Shown piece by piece: positions 16,302-26,187 of a stretch of DNA of 64,000 nucleotides. Under the pieces are notes generated by a model. The model did no database searches, was not told where the DNA came from, and saw only the letters and a program-made list of their open reading frames with translations. This stretch comes from JASHSH01 sp036490215. GTDB lineage: Bacteria > Pseudomonadota > Alphaproteobacteria > Rhodospirillales > Magnetospirillaceae. Position 1 is the stretch's first letter, and every line of letters starts with the position of its first letter. A program made the translations under genes and the position numbers. The stretch is from assembly GCA_036490215.1 (NCBI GenBank), contig DASXEH010000073.1:14552-78551 (forward strand), read 5' to 3'.

Positions 16302-17594
16302 ATGAGCGTTGCCAGCAAACATCCCGAGACCATCGTGCTCCATGCGGGCTATCGCGCCGATCCTTCCACCAACGCGGTTGCCGTGCCGATCTATCAAACC
16401 ACGTCCTATCAGTTCAAAGACACCAAGCACGCCTCGAATCTGTTCGCTCTCGCCGAGCTCGGCAACATCTATACGCGCATCATGAACCCGACCAACGACG
16501 TGCTCGAGCAGCGCATCACCGCGCTCGAAGGCGGCGTGGCGGCACTGGCGGTGGCCTCGGGTCAGGCGGCCAGCATGTTTGCGATCCTCAACGTGGCGCA
16601 GGCGGGCGACAACTTCGTCACCTCCACCGATCTCTATGGCGGCACCTGGAATCTGTTCGCCAACACCTTCAAGCAGCTCGGCATCGAGGCGCGCTTTGTT
16701 GATCCGGCCGATCCGGAAAACTTCCGCCGCGCGACCGACGCCAAGACCCGCGCCTACTATGCCGAGACGCTGCCCAATCCCAAGCTCCAGGTGTTCCCGA
16801 TCGCCGAAGTGGCCAAGATCGGCAACGAGCTCGGCGTGCCGCTGGTCGTCGACAACACCGCGGCGCCCGTGATCTGCAAACCCTTCGATCTCGGCGCGCA
16901 TATCATCGTCTATTCGACCACCAAATATATCGGCGGCCATGGCACCTCGATCGGCGGCATCATTGTCGACTCGGGCAAGTTCGATTGGGAGAAACACGCC
17001 AAGCGCTTCCCGCTGTTGAACGAGCCCGATCCCAGCTATCACGGTGCGGTGTGGACCCAGGCGGTGAAGCCGCTCGGCCCGATCGCCTATATCATTCGCG
17101 CCCGCGTCATCCTGCAGCGTGACATCGGCGCGGCAGTGAGCCCTTTCAACGCGTTCCAGACCATCGCCGGGCTTGAGACGCTGCCGCTGCGGATGCGCGA
17201 GCACAACAAGAATGCGCTGGCCGTGGTCGATTTCCTGACCAAGCAGCCGAAGGTGACCAAGGTCATCCATCCGTCGCTGCAGACCGGCGAGAACAAGCGC
17301 CGCGCCGATGTCGCGCTCAAGGGCGGCTATGGCGCGCTGGTCGGTTTCGAGCTGAAGGGCGGCATCGAGTCGGGCAAGACATTCATCGATGCGCTCAAGC
17401 TGCTCTATCACGTCGCCAATATCGGCGACGCACGCTCACTGGCCATCCATCCCGCCAGCACGACCCATTCGCAATTGAGCGCCGACGATCAGGTGAAGAC
17501 CGGCGTGACCCCCGGCTATGTCCGCCTCTCGGTCGGCATCGAGCACATCGACGACATCCTCGCCGACCTGAAACAGGCGTTGGACGCGGCTTAA
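16302..17594 (+). CDS. metY: O-acetylhomoserine sulfhydrylase (Cys/Met metabolism PLP enzyme)
   Basis: A 430-residue PLP enzyme making homocysteine from O-acetylhomoserine and sulfide. 'ETIVLHAGYRADPSTNAVAVPIYQTTSYQF' at the N-terminus and a length of about 430 separate MetY from the shorter MetB/MetC types. The Schiff-base lysine is Lys208 in 'YSTTKYIGGHG'. The start at 16302 has GGAGGG five bases upstream; the frame is open to a TTG at 16260. The leader may be structured (see the preceding entry). Confidence 0.93.
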   Translation: MSVASKHPETIVLHAGYRADPSTNAVAVPIYQTTSYQFKDTKHASNLFALAELGNIYTRIMNPTNDVLEQRITALEGGVAALAVASGQAASMFAILNVAQAGDNFVTSTDLYGGTWNLFANTFKQLGIEARFVDPADPENFRRATDAKTRAYYAETLPNPKLQVFPIAEVAKIGNELGVPLVVDNTAAPVICKPFDLGAHIIVYSTTKYIGGHGTSIGGIIVDSGKFDWEKHAKRFPLLNEPDPSYHGAVWTQAVKPLGPIAYIIRARVILQRDIGAAVSPFNAFQTIAGLETLPLRMREHNKNALAVVDFLTKQPKVTKVIHPSLQTGENKRRADVALKGGYGALVGFELKGGIESGKTFIDALKLLYHVANIGDARSLAIHPASTTHSQLSADDQVKTGVTPGYVRLSVGIEHIDDILADLKQALDAA

Positions 17595-17603
17595 CTAGCG
17601 TCC

Positions 17604-17684
17604 GTCATCGCGAGGAGGCATCGCCGACGAAGCGATCCAGAGCTTTTGCGCCGCCCTGGATTGCTTCGCTCCGCTCGCAATGAC
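17604..17684. repeat. Dispersed palindromic repeat, family A, copy 2
   Basis: 81 bp between metY and hemB with ends GTCATCGCGAGG and CGCTCGCAATGAC and inner arms GAAGCGATCCAG / CTGGATTGCTTC. The left arm is a C-for-T variant, shared with copy 5. Confidence 0.85.
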
Positions 17685-17749
17685 GATTCAATTGGCCCAC
17701 TTGAGCCGCCCCACTTGAGCCGCGACCCGGAAAGGTGAATAAAGGGGGC

Positions 17750-18784
<1,035 letters not shown>

Positions 18785-18791
18785 GCGGTTT

Positions 18792-19124
18792 TCAATTGAT
18801 CGTGTAAGTCGTCTCGGTCGTCTGGGGCAGGTAGATGCTCTGGCAATTGTCGGCTTCGTCGGTGATCACCCAGGGGTGGGTGACGAAGGTCTGCTGGCGA
18901 TGGGATTGTCCAGGTGGGACGTCGAAATAGAAAACGCGCTGTCCCTGATAATTGATCCAAAAGGCCTTGATGAGCCTTGTGCTGCGATTGACGAAATTGA
19001 CGGCGGTCGAAATGTTGCCGACGTATGACTGTAGCTTAGATTCCACGGGGCAAATCGCGTCTGCTGCTTTGCAAGTCGTCGATACGAGCATCAGAACACC
19101 AGCGACAATCATCAATGACCGCAT
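18792..19124 (-). CDS. Exported VHL-beta-domain protein
   Basis: A 110-residue protein starting at the ATG at 19124 behind GGAG. Residues about 1-21 are a signal peptide. The rest matches the beta domain of von Hippel-Lindau protein: 'AVNFVNRSTRLIKAFWINYQGQRVFYFDVPPGQSHRQQTFVTHPWVITDEADNCQSIYLP'-type layout, that is, N-R-S, a W-x-x-Y/F strand, 'PPGQS', 'TFVTHPWVITD' and a closing strand. In animals this domain recognises hydroxyproline in HIF; bacterial versions are exported and uncharacterised. The hydroxyproline function should not be assumed. Base composition is slightly less GC-rich than its neighbours. Confidence 0.78.
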   Translation of the reverse strand: MRSLMIVAGVLMLVSTTCKAADAICPVESKLQSYVGNISTAVNFVNRSTRLIKAFWINYQGQRVFYFDVPPGQSHRQQTFVTHPWVITDEADNCQSIYLPQTTETTYTIN

Positions 19125-19415
19125 CTCAGTCTCCATTACAAGAACGCAGGACAGCGAACACACTTTCACGACTCGACCAGAGCATTACTCCAAAGTCAAA
19201 TTCCCGTACTCCAGTGTGGGAAGCGCGTCGGAATTGGTAGAATGTGAATGGCGCGGGCGTCGATCTCCAGTTCATCCCCGCCTTTCGTTATATTTAGCCT
19301 GATATGGCGCCCGCAAAACGCGCCGCCGAAAGAAACTGACATCAGCCGAAGCATGACGCGTTGAAGCTTTGGCGGCTATCATGAGCCGCTAAGTTTCGTC
19401 CTTCTGGAGTTTGAA

Positions 19416-20159
19416 ATGGCCGAGGCCGCCGGCAGCGTTGTGTTTGCCATCTTCCCGCTTGTCACCCAGCTCGACTTCACCGGTCCGTATCAGGTGCTGG
19501 CGCGGTTGCCCGGCTATCGCGTGATTCTGGCGTCGCTCGAGGGCGGCCCGATCAAAAGCGGCGAAGGCCTTCTCTTCGGCGAGACGGTGCCGATCAGCAC
19601 GATCAAGGCCTGCGACATTCTGTGCGTGCCCGGCGGACCCGGCACCGACGCGGTGATGGAAGACGCGGCCTATCTCACCGAGATCAAGCGCCTCGCGGCA
19701 ACCGCAACCTGGATCACCTCGGTCTGCACCGGCTCGCTGATTCTCGGCGCGGCCGGATTGCTCAAGGACAAGCACGCCGCCTGTCACTGGGCCTCGCGCG
19801 ACTTGCTCACTGCCTTCGGCGCGATCCCCGATGCGAGCCGCGTCGTGCAGGACGGCAATATCGTCACCGGCGGCGGCGTCACCGCCGGCATCGACTTCGC
19901 GCTCACGCTCGCCGCCGAGATCGCCGGCGAAGAGATCGCCCAGGCGATCCAGCTCGGCATCGAATACGCGCCCGCCCCGCCCTTCGCTTCGGGCCGCGTC
20001 GAACTGGCACCGTCTTCGGTGCGCACGCTGGTCAATCAGGCCGGCGCCAAGATGATGCAGGACCGCAAGGAAGCCGTTGCCCGCGCGGCGGCGCGCCTCA
20101 ACGCGCCCAGCGAGCCGGCGAAGGTCGAGATCATCAAGAGCTGGAAAGCGCTCGGCTAA
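19416..20159 (+). CDS. DJ-1/PfpI family protein, isonitrile-hydratase-like
   Basis: A 247-residue class-I glutamine-amidotransferase-like protein. The nucleophile is Cys104 in 'TSVCTGSLILGAAGLLKDK', followed by 'HWASRDLLTAFGAIP' and 'TGGGVTAGIDFALTLAAEI'. These stretches and 'QLDFTGPYQVLARLPG' closely follow Pseudomonas isonitrile hydratase (InhA), which converts isonitriles to N-formamides. The natural substrate here is unknown, and other DJ-1 activities remain possible. It stands alone, convergent with a methyltransferase gene. Confidence 0.82.
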   Translation: MAEAAGSVVFAIFPLVTQLDFTGPYQVLARLPGYRVILASLEGGPIKSGEGLLFGETVPISTIKACDILCVPGGPGTDAVMEDAAYLTEIKRLAATATWITSVCTGSLILGAAGLLKDKHAACHWASRDLLTAFGAIPDASRVVQDGNIVTGGGVTAGIDFALTLAAEIAGEEIAQAIQLGIEYAPAPPFASGRVELAPSSVRTLVNQAGAKMMQDRKEAVARAAARLNAPSEPAKVEIIKSWKALG

Positions 20160-20175
20160 ACGCCGCGACCGGCCC

Positions 20176-20922
20176 TCAGGGCACGCGCTTCAACAGATAG
20201 AGCAGCGCGATATAGGGGAACTCAACTTCGGTTGCGCTGCGCAGCGTGTCGTGGCGTTCGATCAGGGCTGCGAGCTTGGCGCGCAGATCGGCCGCCTCGG
20301 CCTCAGGCAATTGCGCGATGTAACTCGTCGAAAACGCACGGTCGACAATGCCGCTCACCGGCATGCGATGCACGAACGGAAACGCATAGTCGCCCACGCG
20401 CTCAAAATTCGGATTGGTGAAAATCTGCCGCCAATAGTCGGAGCCGAAACGGCGCGAATCCTTGGAATAGCCTTCGATCAATTTTGAGAATTCGCCGACC
20501 CAGGGCACGTTGCTGTCGCGGCGATTCCAGAGCAGCGCGAGATGACCGCCGGGCTTGAGCAGGCGGTGAATCTCGTTCGCGGCCTCGGGATAGTCGAACC
20601 AGTGATACGAGGTTGCGCAGCACACCAGATCGGCGGTGCCGTCAGGCAACGGCACCGCTTCGGCTTTGGCGTTGATAACCTCGATGCCGGTGTCGCCGCC
20701 CTGCGGGATGCGTGCGGCCATCTCGGGCAGCGGTTCGACCGCCACGACGCGTTTGGCGCGGCCGATCAGGACTCTTGTGAACTTGCCGGTGCCGGCGCCG
20801 AGTTCGACGATCGTCTCCGCCGACGGCAGCGCTGCGAGGACTTCGGGCGGATAGTCGGGCCGGCCGGCGACGTATTCATCGACCCGTTTTGCGAAACCGG
20901 CGGCGGCGGTGGACAAGGCCAT
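20176..20922 (-). CDS. Class I SAM-dependent methyltransferase
   Basis: A 248-residue soluble protein. Motif I 'IVELGAGTGKFTRVLI', motif II region 'VVAVEPLPEMAARI', 'DLVCCATSYHWFDYPEAANEIHRLLKPGGHLALLWNRRD' are those of the UbiE/Methyltransf_11 group. Substrate not predictable. The start ATG at 20922 is followed by 'STAAAGFAKRVDEYVAGRPDYP', a common N-terminus in this subgroup. It is convergent with the DJ-1 gene and divergent from the MFS transporter. Confidence 0.8.
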   Translation of the reverse strand: MALSTAAAGFAKRVDEYVAGRPDYPPEVLAALPSAETIVELGAGTGKFTRVLIGRAKRVVAVEPLPEMAARIPQGGDTGIEVINAKAEAVPLPDGTADLVCCATSYHWFDYPEAANEIHRLLKPGGHLALLWNRRDSNVPWVGEFSKLIEGYSKDSRRFGSDYWRQIFTNPNFERVGDYAFPFVHRMPVSGIVDRAFSTSYIAQLPEAEAADLRAKLAALIERHDTLRSATEVEFPYIALLYLLKRVP

Positions 20923-21036
20923 GGCTCACTCACGCGACTCATGCTGGACAGGCGCAAAGTGTAGTCCCCGGCCTAGCGCCGCCGCGATGAAAACGCTGTA
21001 ACGCTGTGCTGCAAGCGGAGGACGACCTCCGCCCAT

Positions 21037-21115
21037 CCTTCGAGACGCCGTTCGCCTCATCCTGAGGGGCGCGAAGCGGCGTCTCGAAGGAGAGACGAAT
21101 GGCCCTCAGGATGAG
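21037..21115. repeat. Dispersed palindromic repeat, family D
   Basis: Two interleaved inverted repeats: CCTTCGAGACGCCG (21037-21050) with CGGCGTCTCGAAGG (21077-21090), and CTCATCCTGAGGG (21056-21068) with CCCTCAGGATGAG (21103-21115). The order is a-b-a'-b', so the two stems cannot both form without a pseudoknot. The same arms are familiar from intergenic repeats of Bradyrhizobium-type genomes. Single copy in this window. Confidence 0.75.
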
Positions 21116-21175
21116 GGACTTGGTTGCAAAGGGCGCACTGGTCCTGTCCGAAGGGACGCGTTAGGGTCGCGCCCC

Positions 21176-22390
21176 ATGACGCCCTCTTCTGACGGCGCGG
21201 CGCAGACCAGTCCCGCCGCGCCCCAATTCGATCCGCGCATCTGGCTGTTGGCTCTCGGCACCTTCGCCGTGGGAACCGACAACCTTGTCATCGCCGGTAT
21301 TCTGCCGGTGGTGGCCGACGACTTGAAGGTCGGGATCGATTCGGCCGGGCTGCTGGTGACGGCCTACGCGCTGTCCTACGGCATCGGCTCGCCACTGATG
21401 GCCGCGATCACGGGCCGCCTCAAGCGCGAGCGCATGGTGGTGTGGGCGATCGGCGCGTTCGGCGTGGCCAATCTTCTCTGCGCGATCGCGCCCACCTATT
21501 CCTTCCTGATCGCGGCGCGCGTCCTGGCCGGGATTGCCGCCGCCGTTTATACGCCAAGCGCCTATGCGCTGGCGGTCTCGGTGACGACGCCCGAACGGCG
21601 CGGCCGCGCGCTCTCGACGGTGTTGATGGGCATCTCGAGCGCGACCGTTCTCGGCGTGCCGATCGGCACCGCAATCGGCCACACCCTCGGATGGCATTCG
21701 AGCTTCGTCCTGGTGGCGCTGCTGTCGGCGGTGGCGATGGGCGCGCTGCTCGGGATCGGCCTGCAAGGCGGCGAGGCCGCACCCTCCGCGTTGCTGAGTG
21801 TCGCCGCGCGGCTGCGCCCGCTGACCCGCCCTACGATCCTGCTGGCGCTCGCGCCCAATTTCCTGTGGGGCGTCGGCAGCATGGCGATGTTCGCCTATGT
21901 CTCGCCGATCCTGAGCCCGTATTTCGGCCCGAGCACGATCGTCCTGCTGCTGCTGATCAATGGTCTCGGCGGCTTGGTGGGCAGTTTCTTCGGCGGACGG
22001 TTGGGCGACCGGTTCGGACCGGTTCGGCCGATGATCGCGTGCCTCTCCTGCAACGCAATCAACCTGACCATCTGGGGCCTGTTCAACGGCAGTTTCGCGC
22101 TGAACGCGGCCGTGATGTTCATGTACGCGATCTGCGGCTGGACGATGGGGCCATCGCAACAGGTGCGCATCATCCGCATCGATCCGGCCAGCACCACGGT
22201 GACCTTGGCGCTCAACAACGCAACCTTCTATTTCGGCAATTCGATCGGCGCGGCGATGGGCGGCGCATTGATCGCCTATATGCAACCGAGCGACCTCACC
22301 TTCGTCAGCGCCTTCTTCGCAGTTCTCTGCCTCTGTGCGCTGGCGCTGAGCGTGACGTACAACCGGCGCGTCCTCACGGCGCAATCTTAG
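21176..22390 (+). CDS. MFS transporter, DHA1-type drug/sugar efflux family
   Basis: A 404-residue inner-membrane protein with twelve predicted membrane segments. The N-terminal 'ALGTFAVGTDNLVIAGILPVVADDL' and the loop motif A 'GRLKRERMVVWAIGAFGVANLLCA' match the AraJ/PbuE-like DHA1 group. An antiporter-type stretch 'VYTPSAYALAVSVTTPERRGRALSTVLMGISSATVLGVPIGTAIG' lies in TM5. Substrate unknown. It is flanked by repeats on both sides and has no operon partner. Confidence 0.85.
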   Translation: MTPSSDGAAQTSPAAPQFDPRIWLLALGTFAVGTDNLVIAGILPVVADDLKVGIDSAGLLVTAYALSYGIGSPLMAAITGRLKRERMVVWAIGAFGVANLLCAIAPTYSFLIAARVLAGIAAAVYTPSAYALAVSVTTPERRGRALSTVLMGISSATVLGVPIGTAIGHTLGWHSSFVLVALLSAVAMGALLGIGLQGGEAAPSALLSVAARLRPLTRPTILLALAPNFLWGVGSMAMFAYVSPILSPYFGPSTIVLLLLINGLGGLVGSFFGGRLGDRFGPVRPMIACLSCNAINLTIWGLFNGSFALNAAVMFMYAICGWTMGPSQQVRIIRIDPASTTVTLALNNATFYFGNSIGAAMGGALIAYMQPSDLTFVSAFFAVLCLCALALSVTYNRRVLTAQS

Positions 22391-22401
22391 TCCTACACAT
22401 C

Positions 22402-22574
22402 GTCATGGCCGGGCACGCGAGCGGTGCTCGCGTCCGGCCATCCACGTCTCTCTTTGAGATAAAGAAGCTAGACACAAAGGAGAATCATTCTCCTTCATCG
22501 CCTTCAATTTGCTTCGTGCCTTCGTGGTGAAACTTAAAGAAAGCGTGGATGCCCGGCACAAGGCCGGGCATGAC
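22402..22574. repeat. Dispersed palindromic repeat, family B, copy 1 (composite)
   Basis: 173 bp with left part GTCATGGCCGGGCACGCGAG... and right part CGTGGATGCCCGGC-ACAAG-GCCGGGCATGAC. The left arms flank a local hairpin (CGCGAGC/GCTCGCG). The centre carries AGAATGATTCT-type and TTCGTGCCTTCGTGGT sequence; the latter reappears near 54919 and 55078. Related copies lie at 31897 and 54879. Confidence 0.8.
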
Positions 22575-22597
22575 GAAAAGAAAAACGCCTTCTTCCC

Positions 22598-23524
22598 TCA
22601 CGCCGTCTTCGCCAGCCAGTTCCTGATCAACTCGATCTGATCGGGCGCCATCAGCGCGGGTGCGTGGCCGGCGCCTTCGATGACGGCGAGTTCAGCTTTG
22701 GGTCCGCGCTTGGTCATGTCCTCGGCGGTCTGCGGGAGCAGCAGATCGGACTCCGCGCCGCGCAACACCAGAACGGGGCATTTGATCGCCTCCCAGACCG
22801 GCCAGAAGGCGACATCGGTCACGGGCCCGACCTTGAAGGCCATGGCGATACCCGGATCGTAGTGCAGACGCCACTTCCCCTCTTCGGCCGGCTTCGAACT
22901 GATGCGCGCGAAAAAGCGCCAGTCTTCGTCCTTGGTGATGCCGAAGGGCTTGGCCAGTTCGCGATACATCGCCTCGACATCTTCGATGCCGCCATAGCGC
23001 GCATCCTTGCCGGTATAGGCGGCGATACGGTCGAGCGCCGCCTTTGGAATGAACGGCCCGACATCGTTGAGCACCAGCCGCGCGATCGGCGCATTCGGGT
23101 TCGCGGCCAGCAGCATGCCGATGATCCCACCCATCGACGTGCCCAGCCAATCGACGCGCTCGACACCCAGCCGCGCGATCAGGGTCGCGCAGGCCTGGAC
23201 ATAGTTGGGATTGGCATAGTCGGTCTTGTAATCCCACCAGTCCGATTCGCCCCGGCCGGGCATATCCGGGCACACAACCCGGTATTCCTTGGACAAGGCA
23301 CGGGCCAGATAGTCAAAATCGCGGCCGAGCCGGGTCAGGCCATGGACGCACATCAGAACGCGCGGATTGTCCGAATCGCCCCATTCCATATAGGCGAGAC
23401 GGTAGAAACCGCGCGGCCCCAGGACCGGAACGTAGTTCTGACGGGGCGCGTTATCCCCGAACAACCACGGCACATACGACCGCAAACCACCCATCCACGC
23501 CCCCACCGAATACGTTTGCCCCAT
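22598..23524 (-). CDS. Alpha/beta hydrolase
   Basis: A 308-residue soluble protein with the alpha/beta-hydrolase fold: 'VLMCVHGLTRLGRDF' (oxyanion region), nucleophile elbow 'GTSMGG' with Ser130, acid in 'LRGAESDLLLPQTAEDM', and His in 'IEGAGHAPALM'. I start at the ATG at 23524; a GTG one codon upstream is the only alternative. Substrate unknown. The family includes esterases, C-C hydrolases and dehalogenases; the GTS-nucleophile argues against the dehalogenases. Confidence 0.82.
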   Translation of the reverse strand: MGQTYSVGAWMGGLRSYVPWLFGDNAPRQNYVPVLGPRGFYRLAYMEWGDSDNPRVLMCVHGLTRLGRDFDYLARALSKEYRVVCPDMPGRGESDWWDYKTDYANPNYVQACATLIARLGVERVDWLGTSMGGIIGMLLAANPNAPIARLVLNDVGPFIPKAALDRIAAYTGKDARYGGIEDVEAMYRELAKPFGITKDEDWRFFARISSKPAEEGKWRLHYDPGIAMAFKVGPVTDVAFWPVWEAIKCPVLVLRGAESDLLLPQTAEDMTKRGPKAELAVIEGAGHAPALMAPDQIELIRNWLAKTA

Positions 23525-23646
23525 CACCCGCAGGATTGATCCTAACCAGGGGGCCGGCCCCCGCCAACCGGTCCGTCCGGAGCCAATTTGAGGGCCGGAA
23601 CAGGCCCGCGGTTGCGGTCAGGCCCCGGCTCCGATAGGCTGATGAA

Positions 23647-26043
23647 ATGCGATTTGTGTTCCGAATCATCGTTGTACTGATCGTCATCATCCTCGTGGCC
23701 CTGGGCGCGGGGTATTTCTGGCTTACCACGTCGCTGCCCACGGTCGCCGGTAATATCCGCCTTCAGGGGCTGACCTCCGAGGTGGTGATCGCGCGCGACA
23801 ATCTCGGTGTGCCGCGCATCGTGGCCCAGAACGCCAACGACGCCTATTTCGCGCTGGGCTTCGCCCATGCCCAGGACCGGTTGTGGCAGATGGAGCTGCA
23901 GCGCCGTGTCGGCGCGGGCCGGATGTCGGAGCTGGTCGGCGCCGATGCACTGCCGCTCGACAAGTTCATGCGTACGCTGGGCCTGTATCATCTGGCCGAG
24001 CAGAGCGTCGATACACTGCCGCCCGATATCAAGAAGGCTTTCGAGGCCTACGCGGCCGGCGTGAACGCCTACATCAATAATCGCCAGGGCGCGCTGCCGC
24101 CGGAATTCGTGTTGCTGCGCTCGACTCCGGAGCCGTGGAAAGTCGCCGACAGTCTGGTCTGGGGCCGGCTGATGGGCTTACAGCTTTCGGGCAATTGGCG
24201 CGATGAATTGCTGCGCGGCCGCGTCGCCGCCAAGGTTCCGCCCGATCAGGTCAACGATCTGTGGCCCGCTTATCCCGCCAACCAGCCGATCACCTTGGCC
24301 GCGAACGACGCGGGCAACGACACCGTTCGTCACGCCGCCGCCGCGGTGCCGAGCGCGACTGCAGCGTTGACGAAAGACACGCTGGCGCTGTTCGAAAAGA
24401 TGGTCGCGGCGATTCCCGCCGAAGGACGTCCGCGCCTCGCCTCGAACGAATGGGTGCTGTCCGGCAGCCGCACCGCGACGGGCAAGCCGCTCCTGGCCAA
24501 CGATCCGCACCTCGCGCTCGACGTGCCGGTGCTGTGGTACCTCGCGTCGATCGTCGCGCCCGATCTCGAAGTCACCGGCGTCACCGCGCCGGGTGTTCCG
24601 GCGGTGGTGTTGGGCCATAACAAACGTATCGCCTGGGGATTCACCACCACCAGCAGCGACACGATGGATCTGTTCATCGAGAAAACCGATGGCGACGGCT
24701 ATGTGACGCCTGATGGCACCAAGCCCTTCGTCACGCGCGACGAAGTGATCAAGGTGCGCGGCGCCGCGCCGGTCACGATCAAAGTGCGTTCGACGCGCCA
24801 TGGTCCGGTGGTCACGGATATTCTCGGCGACGACGCCGGCGGCCAGGTTCTCGCCTTGTCGGCCAATTTCCTCGAACCGGGCGATATCAACGGCGCGGCG
24901 ATCATGAACGTCAACCGCGCGCAGAACTGGGACCAGTTTCTCGGCGCGTTGAAGGATTTCGTCGCTCCCGAGCAGAACGCGTCCTATGCCGATGTCGACG
25001 GGCATATCGGCCTGATCGCGCCGGCCAAGGTTCCGATCCGCAAGGCCGGCGACGGCACGGTGCCGCGTCCCGGCTGGACCGGTGAATTCGACTGGACCGG
25101 CTGGATACCCTTCGAGGAACTGCCGCGCGTGTTCGATCCGCCGTCGGGCGTGATCGTCAATGCCAACAACCGCCTCGTGCCCGATTCCTATCCGCATCTG
25201 CTGACGGTCTCATGGCCCGAGGGCTATCGCGCCCAACGCATCGTCGATCTGCTCGGCAACCGCACCGGGCTGACGCCGCATGATATGTCGACGATCCAGA
25301 TGGACGAGATGGATCTGGCGGCGGCGCAGCTCAATCCGCTGCTGATGAAGACGCCGCCGGTGGGCCCGCAGGAGACCGCCGCGCATCAACTGCTTCAGAA
25401 CTGGAATGGCGAGGCCGACCAGCACGGGCCGGAGGCGCTGATCTTCAATTCCTGGATCGAGCATCTGCAGCGCGACCTGTTGAAGCCGTGGCTGGGCGAT
25501 ATCGGCAAATCCTTCGATGAGCCGCGGCCGCAATTCTTGGCCGCCGTGCTGACGGGCCGCACGGTGTGGTGCGCCCCGCCGGGCAGCGTGCCGCCCGCCA
25601 ATTGCGATGCCGTCGTGGCGCAATCGCTGGGCGAGACGGTCGCCGATCTGGCCGCCAGTTATGGCCCCAACATGGCCGACTGGCACTGGGGCACCGCCCA
25701 CCGCGCCACCCTGGACGCCCTGTTGTTCGGCCGTATCCCCGTCCTCGACAAGCTGACCCGGCTCGATGCCCCCAAGGGCGGTGACGACTTCACGGTCCAG
25801 CGCGGTGCCTATCAGTCGGTCAATATGGTGCTGTTCCCCAATCATCACGGGGCGGGATTCCGGGGCATTTACGACCTGTCGGACCTCAATAGCAGCCGGT
25901 TCGTGATCACCACGGGCCAATCGGGCAACCCGCTGTCCGACCATTGGGGGGATATGTTCGAGCGCTGGCTGGCCGGGGCTTCGATCATGCTCGATCCAGG
26001 CCGGGCCCGGCCCGACGTCCTGACCCTGGCGCCGGCGCAATAA
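23647..26043 (+). CDS. Penicillin acylase family protein (Ntn-hydrolase, peptidase S45)
   Basis: A 798-residue precursor. A single N-terminal membrane helix (about 5-27) anchors or exports it. The alpha part has 'IARDNLGVPRIVAQNANDAYFALGFAHAQDRLWQMELQRR'. Autocleavage is expected before Ser266 in 'LASNEWVLSGSRTATGKPLLANDPHL', which becomes the catalytic N-terminal nucleophile of the beta chain. The 'QRIVDLL' and 'GQSGNPLSDHWGDMFERWLAG' segments complete the family. Relatives hydrolyse penicillins, acyl-homoserine lactones or other amides; the substrate here is unknown. It is a lone gene. Confidence 0.9.
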   Translation: MRFVFRIIVVLIVIILVALGAGYFWLTTSLPTVAGNIRLQGLTSEVVIARDNLGVPRIVAQNANDAYFALGFAHAQDRLWQMELQRRVGAGRMSELVGADALPLDKFMRTLGLYHLAEQSVDTLPPDIKKAFEAYAAGVNAYINNRQGALPPEFVLLRSTPEPWKVADSLVWGRLMGLQLSGNWRDELLRGRVAAKVPPDQVNDLWPAYPANQPITLAANDAGNDTVRHAAAAVPSATAALTKDTLALFEKMVAAIPAEGRPRLASNEWVLSGSRTATGKPLLANDPHLALDVPVLWYLASIVAPDLEVTGVTAPGVPAVVLGHNKRIAWGFTTTSSDTMDLFIEKTDGDGYVTPDGTKPFVTRDEVIKVRGAAPVTIKVRSTRHGPVVTDILGDDAGGQVLALSANFLEPGDINGAAIMNVNRAQNWDQFLGALKDFVAPEQNASYADVDGHIGLIAPAKVPIRKAGDGTVPRPGWTGEFDWTGWIPFEELPRVFDPPSGVIVNANNRLVPDSYPHLLTVSWPEGYRAQRIVDLLGNRTGLTPHDMSTIQMDEMDLAAAQLNPLLMKTPPVGPQETAAHQLLQNWNGEADQHGPEALIFNSWIEHLQRDLLKPWLGDIGKSFDEPRPQFLAAVLTGRTVWCAPPGSVPPANCDAVVAQSLGETVADLAASYGPNMADWHWGTAHRATLDALLFGRIPVLDKLTRLDAPKGGDDFTVQRGAYQSVNMVLFPNHHGAGFRGIYDLSDLNSSRFVITTGQSGNPLSDHWGDMFERWLAGASIMLDPGRARPDVLTLAPAQ

Positions 26044-26187
26044 CGCCCTAGATCGATACTGCCCCAATCGCGGGCTTGCCTATACCCTGCCCCAAAATGG
26101 TATTTAGTGGCGACAACCGGTTCAAATTGTAGCAATATTTGACCCGACGCAGGGGAGCCTGGTGTGGTGGCGGGCTAGGGGTTCGGC

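Noticed and set aside
16134..17411. A 425-codon minus-strand frame opposite metY
   Set aside because: The composition is that of an antisense shadow; metY on the plus strand is complete and conserved.
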